Shown: positions 1-8,592, counted from the stretch's first letter. The stretch: DNA of 64,000 bases from CAUZIZ01 sp965218775 (GCA_965218775.1 CBDCLS010000003.1:372001-436000), one strand, 5' to 3'. Translations and numbers: made by a program. Notes: generated by a model from the letters alone, not told the origin.

Positions 1-383
1 TCTGGAAACTGAAGACTCAGTATCCTTTCCTCAAAGAAGAGACCTGTGACCATCATCTCGTCCTTGAGAAAGCGCACTTTGTCACCGAGCTGATCGGTGT
101 GGATCGAGACCTGGTCGTAACTCTCTGGATTCATGAAGACATAGAATTCGCCATCCTGGTAAAGGTACTCAAGCTTTTGTTTTTGCACCTCGACGACTTC
201 CATTCGCTCGTCGGGGCGAAAGCGTCTCTCAAGCACAGAACCGGTAGCCAGGTTTCGGAGCTTGATCTGCTCCATCGCGCCCATCCTGCCAGCACCCATA
301 CGAAGCTCAGTTGACAGGACCAGACAGAGTTGGCCTTCGTGTCTGAGCACCATGCCTGGTTTAAGATCTGACGCTGGCTCCAT
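1..383 (-). CDS. efp: Elongation factor P, 5' part (runs off the window)
   Basis: Reading leftward from the ATG at 383, 127 codons are open to the window edge. The protein has the EF-P layout: an N-terminal KOW-like domain (LKPGMVLRHEG, then IKLRNLATG near residues 39-47) followed by the first OB domain with the hallmark YLYQDGEFYVFM. EF-P enters the ribosomal E site and relieves stalling at polyproline stretches. The tip loop that carries the modified Lys34 in E. coli reads GAGRM here, so an arginine (about residue 33) sits at the modified position. The start lies inside the upstream gene, which ends 22 nt further on, suggesting coupled translation. The C-terminal domain is outside the window. 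A divergent EF-P paralogue is the alternative. Confidence 0.85.
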   Translation of the reverse strand, partial: MEPASDLKPGMVLRHEGQLCLVLSTELRMGAGRMGAMEQIKLRNLATGSVLERRFRPDERMEVVEVQKQKLEYLYQDGEFYVFMNPESYDQVSIHTDQLGDKVRFLKDEMMVTGLFFEERILSLQFP

Positions 384-1152
384 AAGAGTCTCCGGTTGAA
401 CACTCTGAGTGCTCCTGCAATTGAGTTTGCATACAGAGATTCATCAGTGGCCTCACCTCCTCAAACACCGCCAGCATGGATTCGACCAAGTCCATCCCCG
501 TCGTGCTCCTCACTTCAGCCTCGCGCATTGCGTAAAAGACCTGAAATCCAGCCCAGTGGTTTGCGGGAGCGGCCTGAAGCGCTCGTCGAAGCTTCGTTAT
601 CGCTGGGAAATCCTCTCTAGAGTAGTAAGGTACGTCCCCTTCTCGGCTGCCGGCGAATAGCACGAATCCTTCGCGAAGCACCAACCGCTTCAATTCTCTC
701 TCCATGGAGCTTTTCGGTCGCAGTGCCCTCAACAGCCGATGCCAATCCCAATCAGGGCAAAGCTTCCAGTGTCGATGCTCGCGCGGAGCACGAACATACC
801 CGCGCTCAACCTGCATGCCACACTGAAAAAGCTGCTTCTCGACATCCAGCATCAGAAAAAACTTCGAGCAACCAAAACTCACATGGCTGGAAATCGGTTT
901 GGCTGCGCGATTTGATCGCGTCAAGAATCCGATCCACCGCCAGAAAACGCCACGGCCCCACCGCTCGGTGACAAAGGGTTCCGCATAGCGCCTCTCCAGC
1001 GCCAACTTCAGAATCCGGGTGATGCGCTCGTTGTCCTCCAGGTTTCCAACTCGAATCCCTCGTCGAAAATCCAAGAATTCGGGCTGAAACGCAAGTCTCC
1101 CGCCGCCGAGTTTTTCAGGAGTTTTGTCTTGGGGAATGGTCTGGCCAACCAC
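361..1152 (-). CDS. Unknown 263-residue protein with a kinase-like leader, overlapping efp
   Basis: A 263-codon ORF starting with GTG and ending 22 nt inside efp, in the same direction. I do not recognise residues 20-263. They look like real protein: balanced composition, Trp-rich patches such as CPDWDWHRLL, and a final stretch with QVFYAMREAEVRS. The first 12-18 residues (MVGQTIPQDKTPEKLGGG) match the opening of the kinases at 51391 and 56181 (MIGQTIPHYKITDKLGEGG). The start therefore appears to derive from a kinase gene joined in frame to an unrelated body. A copy of the dispersed kinase-junction repeat lies about 85 bp upstream. The native start could instead be an internal codon. Function unknown. 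Confidence 0.5.
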   Translation of the reverse strand: MVGQTIPQDKTPEKLGGGRLAFQPEFLDFRRGIRVGNLEDNERITRILKLALERRYAEPFVTERWGRGVFWRWIGFLTRSNRAAKPISSHVSFGCSKFFLMLDVEKQLFQCGMQVERGYVRAPREHRHWKLCPDWDWHRLLRALRPKSSMERELKRLVLREGFVLFAGSREGDVPYYSREDFPAITKLRRALQAAPANHWAGFQVFYAMREAEVRSTTGMDLVESMLAVFEEVRPLMNLCMQTQLQEHSECSTGDSYGASVRS

Positions 1153-1596
1153 GATGTTCCCTCGAAAGGATCTAATGAGAACTTTTCTAAATCCTAGAAC
1201 TTTCGGTGGTTTAAGGCAATGTCACCTGACGAGCTGTATATGTTAAATCCGATGAATCGATGGGGCGATTCTGCCTACGATACGGAGCCTCGATTCAAGC
1301 GCCAATAGGACCCTGTCGCCTGAGTCTCTCCACCCTGGGAACCGGTTGAGCTTGATGGCATCGTAGGCTAGTACTATCGGCGACCGATCCTACCAATTCG
1401 AAGCGAGACTCAGAGGAGGATGAGATGGAGCAGAGTGCCGTTACTCCAGATTCCGCGTCGGCCGTTCAGGAGGTCATGGAGCCATGAAACCGGGCATGTC
1501 TAGAGGGTGACTGGGAGGCACTCTTGGCCATGTGCAACGACAAACCCAGTTGGGGCACTAGCATTTCCATGCGCTGCAGCGAATATTGAAAATCAA
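1153..1596. other. Intergenic stretch with a decayed kinase-junction repeat
   Basis: No convincing gene. 1237-1300 is a diverged copy of the dispersed repeat. The rest, up to the propeller remnant at 1597, shows no recognisable coding or RNA signal. Confidence 0.5.
1237..1300 (-). repeat. Dispersed kinase-junction repeat, copy A (diverged)
   Basis: Shares with copies B, D, E and F the block TATATgTTAAtCCGA, then GATGG..CGATTCT and CCTACGATACGGAGCC; the last block also matches copy G. The orientation is the same as every other copy. It lies 85 bp upstream of the start of the 361-1152 gene, whose first residues are kinase-like. Confidence 0.6.
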
Positions 1597-2170
1597 ATGC
1601 GCTTGCACCCGATTGCATCTCGGTTTTTTCCAGTTCTCCCGATCATCGTCCTTCTTGGGTTTCTTACTTTGCCGATTATGTCGTGCGGCGGGGAAAACTC
1701 TGAGACGTCTGCGACAATCCGCCGAGTAGGCTCAGCAAAACAGCTGTTTATCGACAGTTTGCTGATTTCGAGCGCTCAGAACGTCACTTTGACCATGAAT
1801 CCACCCGTGAAAACACACGAGCGCAACATCATCCCTGACTCTCCCTGGGAAGATCTCGGACTGAGCTCTCACAACACGTCCCTGCGTGATAAAGTACCCC
1901 TACGCTCCCGATGTCTACCTCATGTTCCCGAGTGCATTTTTCCACACTTCCAAGAAAGAGACTGGTAGCGACGGTGCGCTCGACATCCAACTGGCTACCA
2001 GCCGCGACGGTGGTCACTGGGACCGGCGCGAACGACGTCCATATGTTCGCCTTGGAATCGAAGAGAGCGCGGATGGCGGTGCCATGTACATGACCGTCGG
2101 CATGCCCGCCGACGCGCGCAATTCCTGCCGCGCGAGTGGTGCGGAACGTTCGGCTCGTGGAAAGTTGGGG
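1597..2170 (+). pseudogene. Decayed beta-propeller hydrolase lipoprotein
   Basis: The ATG at 1597 opens a lipoprotein signal (hydrophobic run, then the lipobox IMSC at the Cys). It is followed by KQLFIDSLLI and SPWEDLG, the same N-terminal pattern as the propeller proteins at 2191 (LELFVDHHLI, RPWEGN) and 20977 (HQLFLDDYLV, RPWEKG). Near 1880 the frame shifts and about 200 residues are missing. The sequence resumes as YPYAPDVYLMFPSAFFH, with QLATSRDGGHW and PYVRLG, the region that in the intact relatives precedes the last blades. It then stops just before the next gene. One frameshift plus an internal deletion and a lost C-terminus make it a pseudogene. Confidence 0.75.
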
Positions 2171-2190
2171 TCTGAGTTAGAATCTGTCGC

Positions 2191-3687
2191 ATGAAGAGAT
2201 TCGCTTTTTCCTTTGTTTTGGTACCCCTTTTCGCGTCCACTGCTTCGATCCTCTCCTCCGGCCTGCAGGAGCAATCGGATCCTCCGGAGGCGGTGGACGT
2301 GGGAAACCGGCTCGAACTCTTCGTGGACCATCATTTGATCGAGGAGCTTGATGGATTGAGTCTCCGGCTCCACCAGCCGCGGGAGGAGGAGAGAGTTCTT
2401 CACTTTGATCGGCCCTGGGAGGGCAACACACCCTTTCAGATCAGCGTCTTCCAGGATGGTGAGATCTTCCGGATGTACTATCGGGGAAGCAGCGCACCCG
2501 ATTACGTCGTCGAGGGGCAGTTGGAGCCGGGAGAAAAGGTGGTGGCGGCTCACGTTAGGGCGGAGTGCTATGCCCAGAGCCGGGACGGCATCCACTGGGT
2601 CCGGCCCTCTCTATCACAGGTCGAGTTCCAAGGCTCGCGGGAGAACAATATCCTGGACTTGAAGGGCGCCACCCACTTCGTCCCTTTCAAGGATGCCAAT
2701 CCGCAAGCGACGGACGAGAATCGCTACAAGGCCGTGGGCTTCATCCGCCAGGGTGAGAAGAGGGGTCTGCTTCCCCTCTACTCCGACGATGCCATCCATT
2801 GGAAGTGGCTCCACCCGGAGCCGGTCATCACCGACGGTGCCTTCGACTCCCAGAACGTAGCCTTCTGGGACGGAGAACGAGGATTCTATGTGGCGCTCTA
2901 CCGCGACTTCAAAAGCGGAGTCCGCACCCTCAAATATGCCACCTCGCATGATTTCGTCAATTGGACTGCAGGTCAGTGGGTGGAATACCCGGATACTCCC
3001 CCCGAACACCTCTACACCAACGCCACGGTGCCCTACTTCCGGGCACCCCACATCTTTCTGGCCTTTCCCAAGCGGTTTGTGCCCTGGAGGGTCCCCCTAC
3101 ATCTTCAGGGAGGAGAGGGCCCCAACCGGACCGGGCTCTCCGACGCCGTCTTCATGACGAGCCGGGACGGCGTTCGCTGGCACCGCTTCGCGGAGGCCTT
3201 CATTCGTCCAGGCAGGGAGCGCCGCAACTGGATCCATCGGACCAATGCCGTGGGGCGGGGGATTCTAGCCACGGGTCCGGATGAATTGTCGCTCTACCTG
3301 ACTCGTCACTACACCTATCCCACGGCTCACGCGCTGCGCGTCAGTTTGAGACCCGACGGCTTCGTTTCGGTGCATGCCGGATACTCGGCGGGCGAGCTGA
3401 TCACCAAGCCACTCATCTTCGAGGGCCGGGAGTTGATCCTGAACTATTCAACCTCGGCCGCCGGCAGCATCGAGGTGGAGCTCCAGGACGTGAACGGATA
3501 TCCGGTTCCAGGCTTTTCACTCCAGGAGTCCATTCCCATCTGGGGAGACGAGATCGAGGGGCCGGCCCGCTGGAAGCGTAAGGCTAGCCGCACCGATCAG
3601 CGGGTTCTGGAGCGCCTCTCAGGCACCCCGGTGCGTCTCCGTTTCGTCATAACCGACGCAGATCTTTATTCGATGCAGTTTCGGTAG
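2191..3687 (+). CDS. Exported beta-propeller glycosidase-like protein
   Basis: 498 residues with a signal peptide (MKRFAFSFVLVPLFAS...). The body has the repeated short motifs of five-bladed propeller sugar hydrolases (GH43/GH32 fold): FRMYYRG, AQSRDGIHW, YSDDAIHWKW, YATSHDFVNW, TSRDGVRWHRF. It ends in a beta-sandwich-like tail (VELQDVNGYPVPGFS ... PVRLRFVITDADLYSMQFR) shared with the proteins at 20977 and 48222. The substrate is probably a plant or microbial polysaccharide, and catalytic residues cannot be assigned confidently. The start lies 20 nt beyond the preceding remnant. It heads a same-strand run with the two sialidase-like genes. Family fold fairly sure, enzyme activity inferred. 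Confidence 0.7.
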   Translation: MKRFAFSFVLVPLFASTASILSSGLQEQSDPPEAVDVGNRLELFVDHHLIEELDGLSLRLHQPREEERVLHFDRPWEGNTPFQISVFQDGEIFRMYYRGSSAPDYVVEGQLEPGEKVVAAHVRAECYAQSRDGIHWVRPSLSQVEFQGSRENNILDLKGATHFVPFKDANPQATDENRYKAVGFIRQGEKRGLLPLYSDDAIHWKWLHPEPVITDGAFDSQNVAFWDGERGFYVALYRDFKSGVRTLKYATSHDFVNWTAGQWVEYPDTPPEHLYTNATVPYFRAPHIFLAFPKRFVPWRVPLHLQGGEGPNRTGLSDAVFMTSRDGVRWHRFAEAFIRPGRERRNWIHRTNAVGRGILATGPDELSLYLTRHYTYPTAHALRVSLRPDGFVSVHAGYSAGELITKPLIFEGRELILNYSTSAAGSIEVELQDVNGYPVPGFSLQESIPIWGDEIEGPARWKRKASRTDQRVLERLSGTPVRLRFVITDADLYSMQFR

Positions 3688-3767
3688 ATTCCCATTTCTT
3701 TCTGGAGGCCCGGTAGGGAGAGCCGGACCTTCGGCTCGCGCGCAGCCTGAAGGGTGGAGCGATCCGA

Positions 3768-4985
3768 ATGCAAAGACGCGACTTCTTGAAGACCGCCGGC
3801 CTGGCCACGGGTGCCGCTCTCGCCGGCGCTCCGCGAGTCCACACGGATCACCATATCGACAAGTTGCCCTTCGTGGGCTCCATGTTTAGGAGGCAGAACG
3901 GCCAGCTCGTGCTCATGGGCCGGGGCGTGACCTCCTCGATCTCCGACAACGGAGGGAGGAGCTGGTCGCCGCCGAAGCCTCTCCTGAATGCCGGTGAGCC
4001 GGTTCGAGCGGACGGGGATGTCGTCGGGCTCCTGCGACTTGCCTCGGGTAAGGTCGCACTGAGCTATGGCCGGTCGGATCAGGACGGGAAGCGTCGACGG
4101 CACGGGATCTTTCTGCGGACCTCCAAGGATGATGGCCGCACCTGGTCCGACGAGAGCACGCTGACACCCCTTCCCGCGGACGACCTCAGCGCGCTACACG
4201 CCAGCATGGGCCAGCTCCGCAGCGGCCGCCTGATCGTGCCGGCCTACGCGCGCTTCTCGCACCGGTACGCGGGCCGGCGGCGGGGACTGGGAAGCACCTG
4301 GATTCCAGAGTACCGGACCACCGTGATGCTCGTCTCGGACGACGAGGGCAAGACCTGGCAGTATTCGGGTGGACTGTATCTTTGGAAGGACCTCGGCCAC
4401 GGAGGCCTCGTCGGTTGTGGCGAGGCCAGCGTCGCGGAGACGCAGGACGGGCGGCTCATGATGCTTGCGTCTTCGACCAACATGCGCATCCTCAAGAGCT
4501 ATTCCCAAGACAGTGGCGACACCTGGAGCTACGTCGAGCTCACCGACCTTTGCACGTCCGACGCGCCCATCCGTCTCGTCCGGCATCCAGAGACGGACGA
4601 TCTGCTCCTGGTCTGGAATCAGGCGAGCGCGCGGGAGCAACGCAATGGTTTCGGTAGGGGTCGTCTTTCGATGGCGGTCTCTCATGATTCGGGGAAGACC
4701 TGGGAGCGCTCCGAGAGCCTCGAGACGTCTCCCGGGATGGCCTCGGTGTCCCGCGTGACGGACACGGAACCGCCGGGCTTCGTGCGGGAGGGAGAGAACA
4801 CCTTCCCCGGCCAGGTTCCCGACAAAACGATTCGCGGAATCGTGTGCAGTTCGCGCCCGAACGTGAACTTCCTGGACGGAATGACCTGCGTGGACTACAG
4901 CCGCTGGTTCACACCCAATCTCTGGGCGAGCGAGTCCGAGCGCCGTGACATGGAGCAGAAGGTGCAGGTCGTGTCGACCGCCTGA
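3768..4985 (+). CDS. Tat-exported sialidase-like protein (Asp-box propeller)
   Basis: 405 residues. The N-terminus is a Tat signal (MQRRDFLKTAGLATGAALAG). Five Asp-box motifs (S.D.G..W type) are visible: SDNGGRSW, SKDDGRTW, SDDEGKTW, SQDSGDTW and SHDSGKTW. This is the pattern of the six-bladed sialidase/BNR fold (GH33-like). The product probably folds in the cytoplasm and is exported to act on glycans outside. It is paralogous to the next gene, which starts 29 nt downstream. Members of this fold in environmental bacteria often have no proven sialidase activity, so the substrate is open. Confidence 0.75.
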   Translation: MQRRDFLKTAGLATGAALAGAPRVHTDHHIDKLPFVGSMFRRQNGQLVLMGRGVTSSISDNGGRSWSPPKPLLNAGEPVRADGDVVGLLRLASGKVALSYGRSDQDGKRRRHGIFLRTSKDDGRTWSDESTLTPLPADDLSALHASMGQLRSGRLIVPAYARFSHRYAGRRRGLGSTWIPEYRTTVMLVSDDEGKTWQYSGGLYLWKDLGHGGLVGCGEASVAETQDGRLMMLASSTNMRILKSYSQDSGDTWSYVELTDLCTSDAPIRLVRHPETDDLLLVWNQASAREQRNGFGRGRLSMAVSHDSGKTWERSESLETSPGMASVSRVTDTEPPGFVREGENTFPGQVPDKTIRGIVCSSRPNVNFLDGMTCVDYSRWFTPNLWASESERRDMEQKVQVVSTA

Positions 4986-5014
4986 TTCACCGACCCGCGA
5001 CGAGTGAGACCGTC

Positions 5015-6301
5015 ATGGAACGATACCTTCGATACCCCGCGCAAAAGGGCGGCCTGGTCGAACTCAGGGACGGCCGCCTGATGGGAGTCATTCGCGGCCT
5101 CTTGAAGTTCTACTCCGAGGACCGCGGACGAACGTATTCCGAGCCGGAACCGATTCTCGCGAACGGTGAGCAGATCATCGGCTACGGCGACCCGGGCGGC
5201 GTCCTGCGCCTCAAGTCCGGCGCGATCGGAATGACCTACTTCGGCCCCGTGACGCCCGACGATCTGCCGAAGTTTGGGCCCGCCGGAAGGGCTCGCTTTG
5301 AAGACGAGCAGCGAGCGCTCTTCTTCCGCAAGTCGACCGACGAGGGGGAGACCTGGGGCCCCGCGCACAGGGTCGCGGGTCCGGGAGTCATCCTGTCGTA
5401 CGCGCTGCACGATACGATGATCCGGCTTCAGAGCGGCCGGCTGATCTGGCCCTGCTACGGCGGCGTCGAAGGATACACACCGACCAATCCTCCGAGGGTG
5501 GAAGGACTGGACCGGGGCATCGGTCACCTCTGGTATCCAGAGAGCCTGACCCCGACGAGGATCTACTATTCCGATGACGAGGGGGAGAGGTGGTCGGTCT
5601 CCGAGGACGAGCTCATGCTGTGGATCGACGGAGGGCAGGGAAACCTCGACGCTATGCACGAGCCGACTGTCGCCGAGGCGAAGGACGGTCGCCTGGTCCT
5701 CCTGGCTCGTTGCGGACAGATGCGCGCCGTCCAGTCTTTCTCCTACGACCAGGGCGAGACCTGGACGCTTCCAGAACTCAGCGAGTTGAACTCATCGAAC
5801 GCGCCGATCCGCGCGAGGCGGATTCCCGCGACCGGAGACCTCATGGTCGTCTGGAACCAGGTCACCGCGGTGGAGCACCGGGCCGGTTACGGCCGAGAGC
5901 GCCTGTCGGCAGCCATCTCGAAGGACAGCGGACGCAGCTGGACGAACTTCAGAAACATCCACGTCAGTCCAGGGCTCGACGAGTCCCCTCGCGTCTCGGA
6001 TCCCGAGCCGCCACGATTCACACGTCCCAGCTCCGACACGCACCCGGGCGGCCCCTTGCCGAACAATCCGATCCAGGGCCGACTCCGCGCTTCCTACTCG
6101 AACTTTTTCTTCGTCGGGGATGAGGTGCTCATCGAGCACGACTACTGGTACCGTACCGATCCCTGGCGCACGCACGAGGTGCCGGCGCGGTGGAGACACC
6201 TGATCAAGGACAGGAGCCGCCGGACGTCGACGGGACACAAGTTGGGTTCGCTTCAACACAGATTGCACATCCTGCCTCTGAACTGGTTCTACAAGGGTTG
6301 A
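5015..6301 (+). CDS. Sialidase-like protein (Asp-box propeller), no signal peptide
   Basis: 428 residues with five Asp boxes: SEDRGRTY, STDEGETW, SDDEGERW, SYDQGETW and SKDSGRSW. The order and spacing parallel the preceding protein, including a shared DPEPPRF / DTEPPGF stretch near the C-terminus. Unlike its neighbour it has no Tat or Sec signal: the ATG at 5015 leads straight into the first blade. It could act on sugars after uptake, or it may have lost its signal. The last 30 or so residues do not resemble the paralogue and may be a recent extension. It likely shares a transcript with 3768-4985. Confidence 0.7.
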   Translation: MERYLRYPAQKGGLVELRDGRLMGVIRGLLKFYSEDRGRTYSEPEPILANGEQIIGYGDPGGVLRLKSGAIGMTYFGPVTPDDLPKFGPAGRARFEDEQRALFFRKSTDEGETWGPAHRVAGPGVILSYALHDTMIRLQSGRLIWPCYGGVEGYTPTNPPRVEGLDRGIGHLWYPESLTPTRIYYSDDEGERWSVSEDELMLWIDGGQGNLDAMHEPTVAEAKDGRLVLLARCGQMRAVQSFSYDQGETWTLPELSELNSSNAPIRARRIPATGDLMVVWNQVTAVEHRAGYGRERLSAAISKDSGRSWTNFRNIHVSPGLDESPRVSDPEPPRFTRPSSDTHPGGPLPNNPIQGRLRASYSNFFFVGDEVLIEHDYWYRTDPWRTHEVPARWRHLIKDRSRRTSTGHKLGSLQHRLHILPLNWFYKG

Positions 6302-6389
6302 AGCATTGGCCGTCCGGACGCGGTGACCATGCTGAAGGGGATGGCCCGTGGCACCTGAGCCGGGCGGGTCCCACTCATCCTGCAGATCA

Positions 6390-6572
6390 TCATCTTCCCG
6401 TAGGTAGGAAGCGCTGCTTGGCAGCGGGATCTTCCTGCATGTCCGGGGACACGAACTTGAGGGCAACCTCTCGGTCCAGGGGGCCGCTGTCCTCGGCTCG
6501 GTAGACCTCCCCCATCCCGCCTTCGCCGAGCTTGGAGGTGATCTTGTAATGGGAGATGGTTTGGCCTATCAA
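6390..6572 (-). pseudogene. Serine/threonine kinase gene, N-terminal fragment
   Basis: A TTG at 6572 opens LIGQTISHYKITSKLGEGGM, followed by GEVYRAED and VALKFVSPDM: the glycine-rich loop and the beta-3 lysine of a bacterial Hanks-type kinase. After about 55 residues the similarity ends and a stop follows at 6390. No catalytic loop or DFG is present, so this is debris. Copy B of the dispersed repeat lies immediately upstream. Confidence 0.8.
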
Positions 6573-6608
6573 ACGAAGTCTCCAGGATTGAGGGAAGTCT
6601 ATCTGGAG

Positions 6609-6776
6609 AATACTAGAGCCTTGGGTCTGGAAGGGCAATCTCAGGGGGATGGTTTATATATTAATCCGAAAGATAGATGGGACCATTCTCAACTACCATA
6701 CGGTGAGTGCAAATCACTCCGCTGTTGGCACTAGCCGCTTGAGTTCTTCGAACCAGTTGAGGACGACCTGGTGGTT
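6609..6776 (-). repeat. Dispersed kinase-junction repeat, copy B (most complete)
   Basis: Read on the minus strand, 6776-6720 encodes the end of a kinase/PD40 protein (VVLNWFEELKRLVPTAE, stop). An intergenic block with GGATTAATATATA and a GGGCAATCTC-type core follows. About 37 bp later comes the kinase start at 6572. The copy therefore preserves the boundary between two tandem kinase genes. Confidence 0.75.
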
Positions 6777-6862
6777 TGGAGGATGAGCAGTCTTGGGCGT
6801 TGAAGGCCGAACACCGCTGTGATTGGCGATAGAACTAGCGGATCTCCGCCGCCGACCGGCGA

Positions 6863-7182
6863 CTACTCCGGTTCCCATTCGAGTTCACGATACTCGCCCG
6901 GTTCAATCGTTCCGACAACCTTGATGATCTCCGATGTGTGCTCTCGAAGTTGCGGCCAGCTCGTTGTGGGAAGTACGAGAATCGCGATAGTTCTGATCGC
7001 TAGATTCTGCTGATAGCGAATGTTTTTGTCTGAGGTGATAAGGAGATCGAAGTCACCCTGCTCAGCGGCGTCGAGCAGCTCGCCGTTGCTTAGCTGCGAC
7101 CACCCCATTTTCTAAGCTGTTGAAACGGTGTTTAGGGTTAGTGACTGGCGAAGCGGCACCTTTGGTCCAACAGGATTCTCAC
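6863..7182 (-). pseudogene. DUF5615 (PIN-like) toxin, broken
   Basis: A GTG at 7182, 22 nt after the antitoxin stop, begins VRILLDQ, the typical opening of DUF5615 PIN-like proteins. One base is then missing, the frame moves to VPLRQSLTLNTVSTA, a TAG replaces what is usually a codon before KMGWSQL, and the reading continues open to 6863. That part includes NGELLDAAEQGDFDLLITSD, which carries the conserved acidic residues. One frameshift plus one nonsense codon separate the first acidic residue from the rest. The internal ATG at 7108 could make a headless 81-residue protein, but that would lack the N-terminal strand and its Asp. Probably an inactivated toxin beside an intact antitoxin. Confidence 0.7.
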
Positions 7183-7203
7183 AAGGGGTCTTTCCGGAAC
7201 GCC

Positions 7204-7419
7204 TCAACTACTCACCAGGCTGTGCTCAGCATGGCACAATACAGCCGCAACCTGTTCCCTGCGAACCCCGGGAAACCATTCCAAGAAATCGTCAATGCTG
7301 GCACCGTCCTCGAGGTTTTGAAAGAGCGCTTTGACGGGCACACGAGTCCCTCTGAAAACCCAGGCTCCACCCACGCGGTCAGGTTTTCTTTCGACCTCGG
7401 GACATTCGTTCCAGAGCAT
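7204..7419 (-). CDS. DUF433 antitoxin
   Basis: 71 residues. The core WVFRGTRVPVKALFQNLEDG with SIDDFLEWFPGVRREQVAAVL is the signature of DUF433 proteins, small DNA-binding antitoxins usually paired with DUF5615 PIN-like toxins. The toxin gene follows 22 nt downstream but is broken. Copy D of the dispersed repeat ends 32 bp upstream of the start, so the native promoter region may have been replaced. Such antitoxins normally autorepress their operon. Confidence 0.8.
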   Translation of the reverse strand: MLWNECPEVERKPDRVGGAWVFRGTRVPVKALFQNLEDGASIDDFLEWFPGVRREQVAAVLCHAEHSLVSS

Positions 7420-7450
7420 CTCGGGGATTAGTCTACCATGGCTCTACAGC

Positions 7451-7531
7451 GGGAAGGGCAATCTCAGGGGGAGAGTTTATATATTAATCCGAAAGATAGA
7501 TGGGTCTGTTCTGCCTACCACTCAGAGGCTC
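7451..7531 (-). repeat. Dispersed kinase-junction repeat, copy D
   Basis: Nearly identical to copy B over GGGAAGGGCAATCTCAGGGG and TATATATTAATCCGAAAGAT. It lies between the divergent DUF433 antitoxin (start 7419) and the antitoxin at 7638. No kinase start is attached. Confidence 0.75.
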
Positions 7532-7637
7532 GCGATCTTCTCCGTGGACGCTTGAGCTTTTGGATTTTCGAGAGGCGTCCCATAAGTGCGTGCCCAGGGA
7601 CCTGTTATACTCTAAAGTACAAAGAAGGCGCCGAGAT

Positions 7638-7838
7638 ATGCTACAAACAAAGGAGACTGTCAAGGCTCTGCTCGATCGGCTGCCGGATGACTGCAGCCTG
7701 GATGATGTTCTCTATCATCTCTACGTCATTCAGGCGGTCGACCGAGGTCTGGAGGACGTGGCCCAGGGTCGGGTTATTCCCCACAAGGAAGTTGCCGACG
7801 AACTCCGACGAAAATGGCTGATCGGACACGCCGAGTAG
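7638..7838 (+). CDS. Antitoxin of a ParE-type toxin-antitoxin pair
   Basis: The ATG at 7638 gives 66 residues: LLDRLPDDCSLDDVLYHLYV, then DRGLEDVAQGRVIPHKEVADEL. This small-protein type regularly precedes RelE/ParE toxins; the last segment resembles the toxin-wrapping helix of such antitoxins. A weak GA-rich ribosome site precedes the start. The gene overlaps the toxin gene by 25 nt, as expected for coupled translation. A longer upstream reading frame exists but has no family similarity. Confidence 0.7.
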   Translation: MLQTKETVKALLDRLPDDCSLDDVLYHLYVIQAVDRGLEDVAQGRVIPHKEVADELRRKWLIGHAE

Positions 7839-8134
7839 TTTGGACCGACAGCGCACGGGGCGGTCTCGGGGAGGTCTTGGACTACATTGGTGAGGATTCT
7901 CCTATGGCAGCAGCGCGCTTCCTTGAGGGGGTTCTCGAGAAGGCACAATCCCTGAGCTTTCCCACAGAACGAGGGCGAATCGTTCCGGAACTTGACCAGC
8001 CGGACATCCGGGAAGTCTTTGTTTCGAATTATCGAATGTTATACAGGGTCGCCGAATTAGAGGTCTACATTGTCGCCTTTCTGCACGGCGCTCGCGACTT
8101 CAGCAAGTGGATTAACGAGAAGAGATCTGGCTAG
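7814..8134 (+). CDS. RelE/ParE-family toxin
   Basis: 106 residues with the ParE pattern: VVWTDSARGGLGEVLDYIGEDSP at the start, a central helix AARFLEGVLEKAQSL, then GRIVPELDQPDIREVFV, YRMLYRV and VYIVAFLHGARDF. ParE members poison gyrase and RelE members cleave mRNA on the ribosome; the sequence alone does not decide between them. The antitoxin gene overlaps its start. The reading frame is intact. Confidence 0.8.
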   Translation: MADRTRRVVWTDSARGGLGEVLDYIGEDSPMAAARFLEGVLEKAQSLSFPTERGRIVPELDQPDIREVFVSNYRMLYRVAELEVYIVAFLHGARDFSKWINEKRSG

Positions 8135-8314
8135 CGGCAATCCAACCGGACGGCACATCTTCTTCCAACTCCTCTCCCAAGACACTCCGGAACTCGATGG
8201 CTCTCGTCGGCTCATGCGTTCACGAACTGGGGAGAAAGTTCGCTTCAGTCTCCTTTCCATCCTGCTATGGGTACATCTACTAGCATTCCTCCCCTTATGG
8301 CTCTTGGGTGAATC

Positions 8315-8400
8315 GCTCAGGGGAACCTTGATGGCGACTTCCCGCTTCAGAGTGGTGTCCTCCGCTCGGTACACTTCTCCCATACCGCCCCCGGCGGGAG
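8315..8400 (-). pseudogene. Serine/threonine kinase fragment
   Basis: The minus strand encodes GGGMGEVYRAEDTTLKREVAIKV, almost the same as residues 17-39 of the kinase starting at 51391, followed by unrelated sequence. About 28 codons of the kinase N-lobe, including the invariant Lys, without start or catalytic core. Confidence 0.75.
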
Positions 8401-8592
8401 AATATCGGCCTCGTCTTCCAGTCCTTCCACCTCCTTCCGCGCCTGGCCGGCTGGAGCTTCTGTCCGGTCTGCGTCCTGATCGAGCCGTAGTAGGCAGAAT
8501 CGCCAAAATTTTCCGATGAACTCCGCGCGAGCTTCCAATATTATGAAAGGAGGAATTCTATCGCCCGAACATTCCAACAGAGGAGTTAAGCC

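Noticed and set aside
1507..1596. Upstream start for the lipoprotein remnant
   Set aside because: The 30 extra residues precede a clear lipoprotein signal that should be at the N-terminus.
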